The translations under genes and the position numbers were made by a program. DNA of 64,000 nucleotides from Chrysomallon squamiferum (Eukaryota; Mollusca; Gastropoda; Neomphalida; Peltospiridae), in NCBI GenBank assembly GCA_012295275.1, contig CM022672.1:16154625-16218624 (forward strand), read 5' to 3'. Below, piece by piece: positions 1 through 12,825 of the stretch (its first letter is position 1; each line of letters starts with the position of its first letter). The notes under the pieces are model-generated. The model saw only the letters and a list, made by a program, of their open reading frames with translations. It did no database searches and was not told where the DNA came from.

Positions 1-351
1 AATACATTTACAATGATATGGTCAACAAGCCATGGCTATGGTCCCAGAATGCCAGAGATCTGGTTTCTTTTATCAGTGTATAAACTGTATGAGTAAACCC
101 ATCAGGCAGTGGAGATATACACACAGACTGCAATATGACACTAATCATAGTGACCCTCTGTGATTCTTCTTCAAAGTCCATTATACTGAGTGAGTGAACA
201 GCATTGCTTTGTAATAATTTTATTAATGACAGTTTTAAAACCAGCATTTTGAATGAACAGCAAGGTTTATAATAATTGTGTTAACAATAGTTTTTAATAC
301 TTTTAAACATAAAGGATATTATTATAATAATTATTATTTATTTATTTTTAA

Positions 352-390
<39 letters not shown>

Positions 391-498
391 TGATATAAGC
401 TCATTGAACACAAATGAAGAAGAAGGGAAATACTATGTTTTCAGGTTGGTTACAATAAATGAATTTGTGCATGTATGTGTCTGTGTGTGTGTGTGTGT

Positions 499-538
<40 letters not shown>

Positions 539-1679
539 ATACTTTTATCATAAATTTTGTGTATTATAGTATCACTTCATTTCTAATTTGTCTAACAGAT
601 CTACTATCTACTGCCTGGCAGTTTAAACTCTTTAAAATCTTTCAGTTTAAAAAATTTCTCTGATTTATATCTAACAATGAAATCAATTTTAATTTGTACT
701 TATACGCTGAACCAACTTTTTTATACATAGGCCTATATCTATTTCAACTGTAACCATATGATTAACTTTATTGATATAAATCTTATACATAAATGCATTC
801 TAATTTTACCTGTATGACTAATCAATTTCATGATTGTATCTCTGTTTGTACATAAAACATTCAAAAACACACACACACATAAATATATATAAATATATAT
901 ATATATAGCTATAGATATACATATATAGATACATACATATATTCAGTATATTCATACCATTTTGAAATAGTATGTCAAAGCTTATTTTCCTTAATCTATA
1001 TCCTACACCTGTTTCTATTCTCAACAATAAAATTATATATACAACAAACAAGCAAAATTCTTTCCTTACATAAACATCTTATACATATGTACTTTTAAAA
1101 ATTAACCTATTTCTTTAGCTATCAGAAATGTACAGGCCAGGTAAGATAATCTAACTTACTTACATAAAAGCAAACATAATTACTACCACACAGGTAAACA
1201 ACAAACATCTCAGCCGGTAAATCTAAACTTCTCACCTGAGATTAAGTAACTCGTCAAGGTTGTATATAGATATATCTATATATCTATATATATTTTTTTT
1301 TCTCTCCACAAAACAATATTCCAATAGAGAAAAAAAAAACAGCCACAAGAGAAACTACAACAGCATTAAAAATCCTCCACTGCTTATACACAAGCCAAGA
1401 AACTGAATGAGAGGAAAACTATAGCTGTTTCTTGCCAGAATGAATGTGTACACTCTCACAAAGTCGGTGTGATATATCTGTGTTATAGGCCTGGCAGCTA
1501 GGCTACTACTGCAGTAGAGGTCAGTGTGGGGTACGCGTGTGTATGTTACACACTCCAGTTGAGATATGAGATAACACAGTGATATAACGCAATGCAAGAT
1601 TTTAGTAGTCAGCAACTAAAATAATTTTTTTTCCAGGATTCAAGCTTTGTACTTTGACTGATTGCTGTTATTTTATTTT

Positions 1680-1717
<38 letters not shown>

Positions 1718-1748
1718 ACCATTATTACTTTAATCTGAATAATAATAT

Positions 1749-1804
<56 letters not shown>

Positions 1805-2619
1805 TATTAATTAATTAATTAATTTATTATTATTTCCTTTTTTTAAACTGCTTTTTTTTGTTTGTTTGGTAAGTCTTAATGAATTCAAATCTTTTGATAT
1901 GTTTTTGACAGCAATGTTTCTTTAAAGGAAAACAAAGTTGAACAACTATATACATTTTCCTTTTGTTTTGTTTTTTCTTCTTTTTTTTCAATTTATTTTT
2001 ACTTTTTAATTTAACTCTGCTTCTGTTAATATTTCCTTTCTGATGTGTATTTGTTGCTGATGTAACAATTAGCATTTGATGTTTCTTGTTGTAACAACAT
2101 TTATTTTATGGTTCTTTCCCATTCCTCTCAAATGATTTTTATTTTTTTCAATTAATTTATTCATTTTTATTTTATCTTTTATTATTTTTTAATTATTATT
2201 ATTATTATTATATATTTTTTTAAATATTATTTATTCATTTTTTTGTCTTTTAATTATTTTATTCATTTATTGTTGTTGTTATTATTATTATTATTATTAT
2301 TATTAATTACACTCAGATATCACTAACAGAACAATATCGCTTCCTTCTTCTCTTTTCTTCTTCTGAAATTATGGATCTGCTCCTTGCACAGTAAACTACA
2401 ACAAGTTAGCAGGTATAATCCAAATGGGTTCTAATCCTCTCGTTTTTATGCTTCAGAGGATCCTGTGTTGTCAACAAAATGCAGCTGAATGGCTTGAATA
2501 CAACACAGAATGGAGCCGAAATGAACAGAACACACAGAGTACAATGTCATACCTGAATACCACGTTGTACAGTGTTACCAGTCAATACACTGTAACAAAT
2601 GTTATACGTAAATAAGGGG
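1..2619. other. AT-rich non-coding DNA with microsatellites
   Basis: No exon or gene is supported. Simple repeats: (TTA)n 355-389, (TG)n 475-537, CA/TA mix 867-941, poly(T) 1683-1714, AAT/ATT/TTAA 1741-1835 and TTG/TTA 2271-2305. The stretch 2307-2610 is of mixed composition with a 63-codon open frame that I do not recognise. Confidence 0.7.
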
Positions 2620-3905
2620 TAGCACATACAATGTGTTAATGTAAATGTGACAAATGTAATGTGTTAGTATAAATGTGACCAGGATAATGTGTTAATGTAA
2701 ATGTGACTAATATAATGTGTTAATGTAAATGTGACAAATGTAGTACGTGAACGAATGTAGTAAATGTGACAAATGTAATGTTAATACAAATGTGACTAAC
2801 ACAATGTGTGAATCTAAATGGGGTAAATGATATAATGAAAATACATCGCCTATAAAGTGCATGAAAATAAATATGGCAAAATGTGTGAATACAGACAAAT
2901 GTAATGTATAAACATAAATGTGACAAATGTAAAGTGTGACTATAACCTATACTGTTATACTAGAATATACAATGTAACAAATATTTATGAGTGAGTTATA
3001 TGTGAGTACAGTATAATACAATGTTATTACAGAATATAATGTAATAAATGTTATATGTAAAAATGTGGCAACACATAATATAATAAGTTTATAGAGTGTA
3101 ACATATAAATTATAATGTGATTTATGCAGGGTATTATATGTGAAAACAGTGTAAAAACTTTTATGTGAAACAAGCATAACAATTTGTTTTAATATAAATA
3201 AAACCTTATGTTGGTTTTTTTGGTGAATAGTGTAACAAATTTTTTGATGTGGATATATTGTAACTAACATTTAATGTGCATACAGTGTAACAAATATGAA
3301 TACTAGGTAACAAGTTTTTTGTGAATAGTGTATTTTATGTTAGTAGAGTACAACAAATCTTATATGTGAATAATAGTGTTACAAATCTTCTGTTGAAGAC
3401 TAATAGTTCATGTATACAGTGTAACAAATGTAAATATTAGGTAATATTAGAATCTTTTGTGTGAATAAAGCATAAGAAATATTTTATGTGAATACAGTGT
3501 AACAAATCCTTTATGTGAATGCAGTGTAACAAATGTAAATATCAGATAGCAAATGTTTTATGTTAATAGTTTTACTAGTATTTAGAGTTGTATGTGAATA
3601 CAGTGTAGTTAATATTTTATATGTATACATGTAAGAAAAGTGAATGTTAAGCACTGAATCTTTTTTGTGAAAAGTAAAACAAATCTTTTACATGAATACA
3701 GTATAACAACTGTGAATATTGGGTAACAAATGTTTTATGTGAATGCGATATAAAAAAATACAACATGTTATTAGACTGTCAAAATAATATGTAAAATGGT
3801 GTGACAAATGAACTATGTGAGAGTAGAGTGTCTAATGAAATATGCATGTATCCATGAATATATGCAGAGTGTAATGAATATGATATATAAACGTAAATGT
3901 GACAG
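2620..3905. repeat. Degenerate minisatellite, over 1.2 kb, unit about 25-30 bp
   Basis: Dozens of worn copies of a unit like gtgtaacaaatgtaatgtgtgaatac fill the stretch; copies near 2640-2760 are the most regular (gtgacaaatgtaatgtgtta). The minus-strand open frames here are by-products of the repeat. Confidence 0.7.
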
Positions 3906-4616
3906 ACATAAATACGACAGCTTGTGAAAAGCAGATGAAAAAGTTGTTTTTAAACGGAAACAGCAAACTTCTTATTATTTGCAGCCACTTTTTGCAGTGT
4001 CATAGGAATGAAATTATTAATGAATATTTATATATTCAGTTTTAAGCAGAGGAAAACCAATTTCCAAATGGACACATGTCTTTGTTTTGGGGTTCTGAAT
4101 TAAAATTTTAAAATGATGTAAAGATTTATTTAAATTGTTTTTAGATTTATATTGTTACAAAGTATACAGCCGTGATTCCTCTGTCAATAATTTTTAAAAC
4201 TGTGATAGTGGATTATGAATTATTATTTATAATCTAGCAAGACATGGATCGTGCACGTACACATGCTTAACATAAAGGTATATTACACAGCATTTCCCAG
4301 TCTTACCAGAGTTCAGAAGAAAAAAAAAGGTCAAAAATGAACACTGTTTTTTTTTTTTTAATATTTTACCCCTCAATCTGTACTATGAAGTTAACATTAC
4401 ATTTTTTTTAAAAGATATCAGTTTCTAAACAGTTTACTACGTAATTTGTACTTCCAATAAATATATATTATGGGTATTTTGACAAGAAAATCAGCATAAG
4501 AAAATTACACTTCCAATCCCTTTAATCTGATTTATGTAACTGTGACAAAAAAAAAAAGAAGAAAAAAAGAGGAAAATATGGAAGAAAAAAATGTTATTCC
4601 ATTATAAAAATAACAA

Positions 4617-4652
<36 letters not shown>

Positions 4653-5322
4653 CTGGGAAAAAACATCAAAGAACTATAACAAAGAACCTTTGATTAAAAC
4701 ACATTAAAAAGAATGAAATTAAAATAAAACTGAACCAGGATAAAACATTACTATAATGAAATTTACCAAAAAAAAAAATTCATTTTGACTTTTGTTGGTC
4801 AAGATGAATATATACAGATTTGTATTTCACATCAAACACTCAGAAAATCTACATAAATACTTACACAGATACACACACACAATCAAATATACAAACACAA
4901 CTCATTTAAGAAAAGGTTCAAACAGGACTGAAATCTGATTTTCAATTTCACAAAGCTGAATTTTAAATACATTTTTTTTATTGAGTGTCATACCTGTGCT
5001 ATGCAAACAGGTGTATGTACATAAAAACAAACAAACATTATGGAAGTGTCTTTTACACAAAGGTTCATAAAAACAAAGGCAGTAATTAAGATGAAAAAAA
5101 AAACCTATGTAAAAAAATGATTTGTTAATTTTATTTCAGATTAAAAATGTAGTATCTCTTTAAAACCATACATACTCCGGTAATTGCTAACTAACATTAA
5201 TGTCAATTTTATTGGGATCTATTTCCTATCTCAATTACATGCAGCTTGCATATATAATGTGGAAACACCTGAAATCATTCTTGTACGCCATTTAAAGTAA
5301 TTCATCACGTGGCGAGATTTAA

Positions 5323-5373
<51 letters not shown>

Positions 5374-5856
5374 AAAATACTCACAATATACATACAGAGA
5401 ATGACAGGTTACTATCTTAAGATATGAGTTTTTTCCTGCAAAGATAAGAATGATGATTTGTAATGAGGATATACCAAGCTGGATTGGGCCATTCCACTTG
5501 AACAGGATAAAGATGATATATATTCAGACAGCAACAAGTTATTTCTTTCAACCTGCATTCCTAAGTAACACAAAAACCAAATTAAATGAACAGTTTTACT
5601 TCTCAACTCTCTGTTACTGCAGGTAGCAGATTTACTTGAGTTGGTTTCATTGTTGCTGTACATAAAATGTTATTTTAAAATGGTCTTTGAAGATCCAAAC
5701 CAGCAATTAAACACTAAAGAAGTAAATTTTAATAATGTATATAACTGAATGAATGGAAAAGAAAATACATATATAAACACACACACACACAAACACACAA
5801 AGACAGATAGATTGATAAACTAATGGATGAATAGACAAATGAAAGGACAAAAATGG

Positions 5857-5898
<42 letters not shown>

Positions 5899-6282
5899 TG
5901 TAAAATATATACAGTGTCTACTACTAGCAAAATAGATGAGTTGGACTAATAGTCACTAAGTTAACATTCCTGTGGTCATCAAAAAATAAAGAATTTTTAT
6001 TCTGTATTTAAATAAAAAGACATTTCCTTTTCACACACAAATGGCTTTTGCACAGTCTTTGTTCTTTGCCATCTTTTAACATATCGGTGTCTGAAGCATT
6101 TAGAAAATTTCTCACAAAGGTACAGTGTAAATGAGTAATTCTGGAAAAAAAAACACTTTAAAAAAGCCCAAGCATTCCAGCTAAGAGGTTGTGCAAATAC
6201 CACAGCATAGTTTTATCCATCATGGCTGTGGCTATATTTTAAAGATAAGGAAGTCCGAAAGATTTACATCAGTTATTAAAGA
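3906..6282. other. AT-rich non-coding DNA with microsatellites
   Basis: No gene seen. Poly(T) at 4619-4652, (TA)n at 5330-5372, a short CA run near 5779, and (GA)n at 5860-5895 that creates a false Ser-Leu open frame on the minus strand. Confidence 0.7.
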
Positions 6283-6650
6283 CATTCTGACCTGTAACTT
6301 TAATATTAAAGAAAGTCATCCAAGCCATCTAGGAGTATTCTGACCTGTAACTTTAATATTAAAGAAAGTCATCCTGGACTATTCTGACCTGTAACTTTAA
6401 TATTAAAGAAAGTCATCCTGGACTATTCTGACTGTAACTTTAATATTAAAGAAAGTCATCCTGGACTATTCTGACCTGTAACGTTAATATTAAAGAAAGT
6501 CATCTAAGCCATCTAGGAGTATTCTGACTGTAACTTTAATATTAAAGAAAGTCATCCTGGATTATTATAACCTGTAACCTAAGTATGAAAATCCAGGTAT
6601 CCAGGTATAGTTTGATGTGTAAGGTAAATATTAAAGAAAGCCATCCACAG
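6283..6650. repeat. Tandem repeat, units of 44 and 54 bp, about 7 copies
   Basis: Each unit reads attctgacctgtaac, then the palindromic core ctttaatattaaag, then aaagtcatcc. Long units add aagccatctaggagt and short ones end tggact. Order along the strand is long, short, short, short, long, short, then two degraded copies. Confidence 0.85.
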
Positions 6651-6837
6651 ATATTAAGATCACTAACAGAGGAATATTCTAAAATACTGGATACTGTCAA
6701 CAAAACTGCTTTATACTGATTTCAATATAACACAAAATAATAATTATTTATGATTTATTTCTTAATAACTATGAAATTTAAATTACGATACCAAAAAATA
6801 AGTTTTAATGAATTTGAAATAAAATGAAATTAAAATG

Positions 6838-6891
<54 letters not shown>

Positions 6892-7529
6892 TAGATATGA
6901 AAACAAGTGAAGATAAAGGGAAAACTAGAATCAATATAAAATAAATGAAGACAAAATCAAATTCTACACATAAACCACACGAAAATCATAAAATACATAA
7001 ATACAACTTAGAAACAAATGAAACAAAAAAACCTATAAAGAAAACAGAAAAGATGATAGTAAAAAAGAAAGAAAAAATATTTTATGGACACTAATTACTA
7101 ATTCCTGTGGACGATAATGTAAAGATAATTTTGCAAACATTTTATCAGTAATTGACGTATTATTTTCTATTATTGGAAAAATAGCCAATCTTTAGCAGCT
7201 TCATCTCTGTCAATACTCAGCTTTACAATTATCCTGCACCATCAAATATCATTTTTAAAAAAATCAATTACAATTCCTGTTCCACTTAATTTCATATTTT
7301 TTATTCAACTCTGGTTCAAGTGTTTTCACGATTGACAAATTTAGGAAGAAAAGGGTCAGAAGCTGGTGCAGCTGTCTCGTAACTCTGAATGCAGAACCAA
7401 GCGAGTTAAATTAAATTTCTTAATGTCTGTCCGTCTATCTAATATGTATAAAGATCTGTACGTTGTAAATATTTATTTTTTGAATTATCCATTTATTTAC
7501 TTACAACAGGTTATGCTGCTGCAGGAGAC
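6651..7529. other. AT-rich non-coding DNA with a long (AAT)n tract
   Basis: The (AAT)n microsatellite spans 6837-6891. Sequence after it is A-rich with no coding signal; the open frame at 7366-7557 is not recognised. Confidence 0.7.
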
Positions 7530-8440
7530 AGATTGTCTGAAACTTGAGAGTCTTTGAGTCAATTTTCGATCAGCAGTGAATCAAAGGCTATGGTACGTGG
7601 TTTCCTGCTTGAAGGAAAGGTATATATATAAAATCTCCCATGATGCTACTTCAGTACTTGGCAAGAAGACAGTATAGCAGTACTGACTATCTCATTATCC
7701 GTATGATTTTTAACAATGTATTTTAAAAAGGCAGTGTTCTGGAAGAATGGTGTAATATATAAAATCATCTAATGAGCTTCCTTTCACATTATCTCTATGG
7801 TTCTTAACCACAAATGTCAAAATTTTGCTATGTGTACTGTTAAACTGAAATATTTATAACTTGTGCCTTTTCAGTCTATATTCCATGACTGAAGTATCAA
7901 AGGTAATGGATTGTACTTTCCTGTTTGGGGAAAAATGCATACAAATGATGGTACTCAGCAATACTACACTGACATGTGGCAAGAGTAGATTTTGACTCAT
8001 TATCAGTATGGTTTTTTTAACCATAAAAACATCAACAGTTTGGTCAGTACATTGCTAAAGAAAACTATTCTTAGTTTGCATCATTTCAGTATTCCGGAAC
8101 TGTCATATCAAAGACACTGGTATGCAATTTCCTGTTTGAAAAAACACAACATATAAAAGTTGCTTTTATGTTATTTGGTAAGAATAACCCATTTATGGAT
8201 CATCAGTGGGTTTTCTCTTTCTTTTGCTATAGAGTTCTTATCTCTGAGTGTAATAAGTTTGTAAGTCAAAGTTGTTCTGAGGACTTTGTTAAATAAAACA
8301 TTTCTTCCTTTTACCTTTTTAGCCTATATCTTCTTGGTGAATGTTTTCTGCACTTAAGCAAAAGGATCCCATGATATTACTTGATATTTTCACCAGACTA
8401 CTCATTATGATATCAATTCTACTCTAAATAATTAATATTC
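7530..8440. repeat. Diverged tandem array, three to four copies of a 210-320 bp unit
   Basis: Related blocks begin near 7581, 7897 and 8108 with tcaaag...tggta or tggat and ttcctg(c/t)tt, and continue to ggcaaga or ggtaaga, then atcagtatggtttt-like sequence. A weaker fourth copy starts near 8325 (tttagcctatatcttc). No coding frame is kept between copies. Confidence 0.6.
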
Positions 8441-9782
8441 ACAAGCAAAAAGATTTATCTTTTAAATTTATATCACTTAAATCTTGAATGTAAAATTTCT
8501 AGAAAAAATCCTACAGTACTTACCAAACATTATTATAAAACTGCTAAGATAAAACAGTTTTAAGATATATAAATAAATAAATAAATAAACAATGTATTCG
8601 TATAGTGATGTGATACTGAAACCTGGATAAAAGTAAAAAGAATTAAAAATACATATTTATGTTCTGGTTTGGAACTGAATACAAGATCTTTAATATCTCG
8701 TACAAATAAAGTATAGTCAAAATGTTCTTTGAAGTGTGCTATCTAGCAGACACCCTACATTCATTTTGATTATTTTCTCAAAAAAACACACAAAAAAATC
8801 ATTTAGTACTTTCTTATTACACCATATGATAAAAAATATATTAAAATTTAAAAACAAATTTTTTTTTTTTTTTTGCTTAAAAAAACATTAATAATAAAGA
8901 TCAGTTACTAGAATTCACCAGAAGGCAGAAGAAATAACTTTTTTTCTTTTTTTAATTTTCTGACTATTTTACTTTATTAGAAAAACAGTGTATAAAGAAT
9001 AAACTGAAAGGAGATGTTTGTTTTTTCAAGACTTTTCCTGTGTGTTTATTTGCTTTTTCCTGAAAATGATATAAATATTAAAACAACTTTACTGATACCA
9101 TATCAGAAATATTCTTTATAAACGTTTATCAAACCACAGACATCAAAAGAACATCCAGAAAATACTGCCTCATAGATTTCATTACTGTGATTTTTTTCTT
9201 TCTTTTTACTAAAAAAAAGTATTTTTCTGATTATTTGTTGTTGTTTTTACATATTAATTCTTCATGTATTCAATAAAGTATTTTATATTTTTATTGTTAT
9301 TGTTGTTTGTTTATTTATTTATTTTTTTATTTATTATTATTATTTTTTTATTTCACATGTTTTGTGGGGTGGGTGTTTCTTTTCTTGTTTTTTCTTTCTT
9401 TTTATTACTATAATAACATGATGTCTTCTATTTAACATATAATATCTTTTATTAAGAATTTCTAATTCCATTCAAAGGTCAAATATCTGAAATATGAAAC
9501 ATCTGTGAAGTAACAATAAACATTTCATTTCCTTATGTGTGTGTGTGTGTGTGTGTGTTTTACAGGTCTTCTTTTTCTTGTTTTTACTATTTTTGGTTAC
9601 TGTATTTTTTTCTTCGTTAGAAGTTTTAGCAATTTAATACATATTACTGTCATTATTTTAAGATCTGTTAAATGTATGTTTATTCTCTTTGTTACAAAGG
9701 CAAATAAATAACACTTACCAAGGGAACAGAAACAAAATGTATTTAGTTTCACTGTCTTAATTTTATTATAAATGGACTGAGT

Positions 9783-9818
<36 letters not shown>

Positions 9819-11759
9819 CAGAAAACTGCTACAAAATCTCACTAATATATTAACAAAGTTAATACAGGTTAAAGTAACTGTTCATTATTATTATATTTTG
9901 AAGAATGTAAATCTATTTTTTTTAATTTTTTTTTTTACGATTAACTGCTGTTAAAACTGTTTTTTGTTCTCAGCTGTATCGTTTTTCAAATCAAAAAGAA
10001 AAAGTAATTTGTAGAAAACATTTCAATTTGAAAAAAAGGAAATACATTCAGTATTTACAATTAGCTGGCTGGCTGTCAAACAGGTAATTTTTTCAAATCA
10101 AAGACATGGACAGAAATCAAGGATTTTAATTTATGAAATAAATTTCAATTTAAATGTGCTAAAATGGTTTTAGATTTATGGCTTGTCACATGACAATTAG
10201 GTCATTTTTCTTTGGAAAGAAAAAAGAAGGAGGGAAATTCAATTTATAAAATAGATTTCTATTGGTGAAAAGAAAAAAAGGATATATAATATATATTAAG
10301 TTTAGTTGAAATCTATCCCGTTTTTCAACAGAATAAAAAAGGTTAAATAAATGATTCCAACAAACAGAATTTATAAAAAAATGAAATTATATAGATGATT
10401 GTTATGAATTATTTTTGTGTCTGTGTATGTGTGTGTGTATGTGTGTATGTGTGTATGTATGACTATGTATGACTATGTATGTTTGTATGTGTGTGTAGTA
10501 TTGTATGTATGTATGTGTTATGAGTGTGTGTGTGTAAATGTGTTTTTGCACATATCTGAGTACACCAGTGTACATAAGTGAATGTGTGTGTATGTATGTC
10601 TGTTTGATATTTTGTCTGTATTATGTACTGGTAGATTCAAGAAATAGTTTAAAATTCACTCTAACTGAGAAAAAAGAGAACAAATGTTACGAAATCTTTA
10701 ACAGTTAAGTGTTTGGCTCTAAAATACACTCAGTTTTATACCTTAACATTTATTTCAATCAATGAAATTACTATTACTGTTGTAGTAAAATTATTTACAA
10801 CATATTTATATTTTATATTTAACATGACAGAAAATAGAGTGTTTACATAAGCAGCACTGAATTACAGTAGCAAACCCAGTTTTATTATCTCATTTAATAA
10901 AACAATTCACATATTTATTCATCTGTAATTATTTTTTAACCTAAAAACATATATGTTAATTTTTCTCTATACCCTGGGAATGTATTTCTCAAGAACTGAC
11001 AGTAAGTTTATATTTTGATTGAACTGCTACCAGAGGTATTACTTAAATTTAGTTATTCAAACAGTGTAATTTGTTTGTGTGTGTATGTGTGTCTGTGTGT
11101 GTATCTACTTTGGATTTTGCTAATCTTTCAATTCCAGCTTTCACCAAACAATGTATATTACTACTGGTGATTTAGATATTTTTTGTTGTTGATTATAATG
11201 CTCTTCTTCTTCTTATTATTATTTAACCCTTTTTATGAAGAAAGAGAACAAAATACTTACAAATTATGGTTAATTATAATGGTTCAAGTAATGTAATATT
11301 CAGCCAAGTTATAAGGAAATGTGTTACATCATAAAAGAATATGTGAAACCAGGTAACGTTATATAATAATCAGCTTAGTCACTTAGAAACCTGTGTAATC
11401 AGCATGACTATACTTTATATTACCCTTTACACATACACACACACACAAAATAACAACCATTCTTTTATACTGTGATAGTAAAGAATAAAAAAAAACTAAA
11501 TGTAATTAACTGTTTAATTTCTCAACTCACCATTCTCTACAACAGTCGATTGATGTGTATTGATTTCAGTGTCACTGTACATAAAAAAACACATAATTCT
11601 TAAATAAAAACAATTTATTTGTTTTTTTGAATGAAAACTTTTTACAAAATGGTCTTTCAAAATCTGAATTGGCAATTATATATATATGTAACGCATGTGT
11701 GTTTGTTTGTATGTAATTTATGTTTGTGTGCAGACATACAAATAATTGTAAGTTTAGGT
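8441..11759. other. AT-rich non-coding DNA
   Basis: No gene seen. Contains (TG)n 9536-9559, poly(A) 9784-9815, a TG/TATG/TGACTATG complex repeat 10414-10602 and a short TG run near 11075-11102. Confidence 0.7.
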
Positions 11760-12200
11760 GTGTGGGTGGACAATCAAGTGGACAATAACATCTAGCTGCT
11801 TCCCGACTTCCAAGGACAAGACGAGGAAACTTCCCTGTGTTAAAGACTGGTAATTAGCTGAGTGTCTGTCACTTGATTACACACTGTTAGACACCGGCAG
11901 TGCTGGGCAGAGACTGTCACACGTGATAATCAGCCCACCGAGCGTCCAATCACGGGCCTCGCATCCCGGTTTTAATCCCACTCGCCGGCTAAGCATGCTG
12001 TACAAACACAGCTTAATCTGGGCGACAAACACTGATTAATGAGAATCAACCAACTTGAGAGGACAGCTTCTCTGACAGTCAGCTGTGAGCGGAGAGAGGT
12101 TCTCCACAAGAGGAGCTCCGCCGACAGAAGAAGACTTGTTGAATGAGTTAGATCACAGAGCTTTAAAATACAAGGGTTGTGCCGTTACAGTTTCGTGGCT
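11760..12200. promoter_or_regulatory. Complex, GC-richer island; candidate conserved non-coding element or unrecognised exon
   Basis: Composition changes sharply against the flanking AT/TG sequence. The island holds homeodomain-type cores (TTTTAATCCC, GATTAATGAG, GGTAATTAGC) and a CAATCACG motif. An open frame from 12085 runs about 39 codons before reaching TA microsatellite DNA. I do not recognise its product, and no clear splice pair frames it, so I treat the island as regulatory until shown otherwise. Confidence 0.35.
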
Positions 12201-12775
12201 GTATAATTATATATATATATATATATATAAAATTAAAAAATTAAAATTTGAAAATGCTAGGTCATATGATTGCAATTTTTTTCATCCAAGGTGCATTTGG
12301 ACCTTTAAAGATACGTGTATAAACAGATATACAAACACAAAATCAAAACAAAAATATATGAAATTATATTACAAGTTTGTTGGGCTGTAGGATCAGACCT
12401 CCCCATTGGACATTCTGGGCAATTTCCCGTTCCAGCCAGATGCATACAACACTGATTTATCAAAGACCATGGTATGTGCTTTTATATCAGTGGTTGTAGC
12501 TTTCTTTTTTCATTATTATTCGTTAACCTGCAGATTAGTACCTATGTAACACTGGCATAAAACTTAGAAATATGTCATCCAGAAAGTAATTATGTCAACC
12601 TACAGCTTAATAACAGGTTAATTTAGTATCTGTACCATACTGATATAAAACACACAGATGTCCTTAAGAAGGTAAAGATGTCAAAGTCACTGAAAGAGGA
12701 TTCAAAATGTATTGTAAATAGAACATTTCATATAAAAGGTTACTTGACACAATGTCAAACCTGTACATCCTGGTG

Positions 12776-12825
<50 letters not shown>

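Noticed and set aside
12085-12390. A coding exon starting MSGERFSTRG
   Set aside because: The frame soon runs into TA microsatellite sequence (YIYIYIY), no homology is recognised and no good donor follows; kept only as a possible regulatory island.
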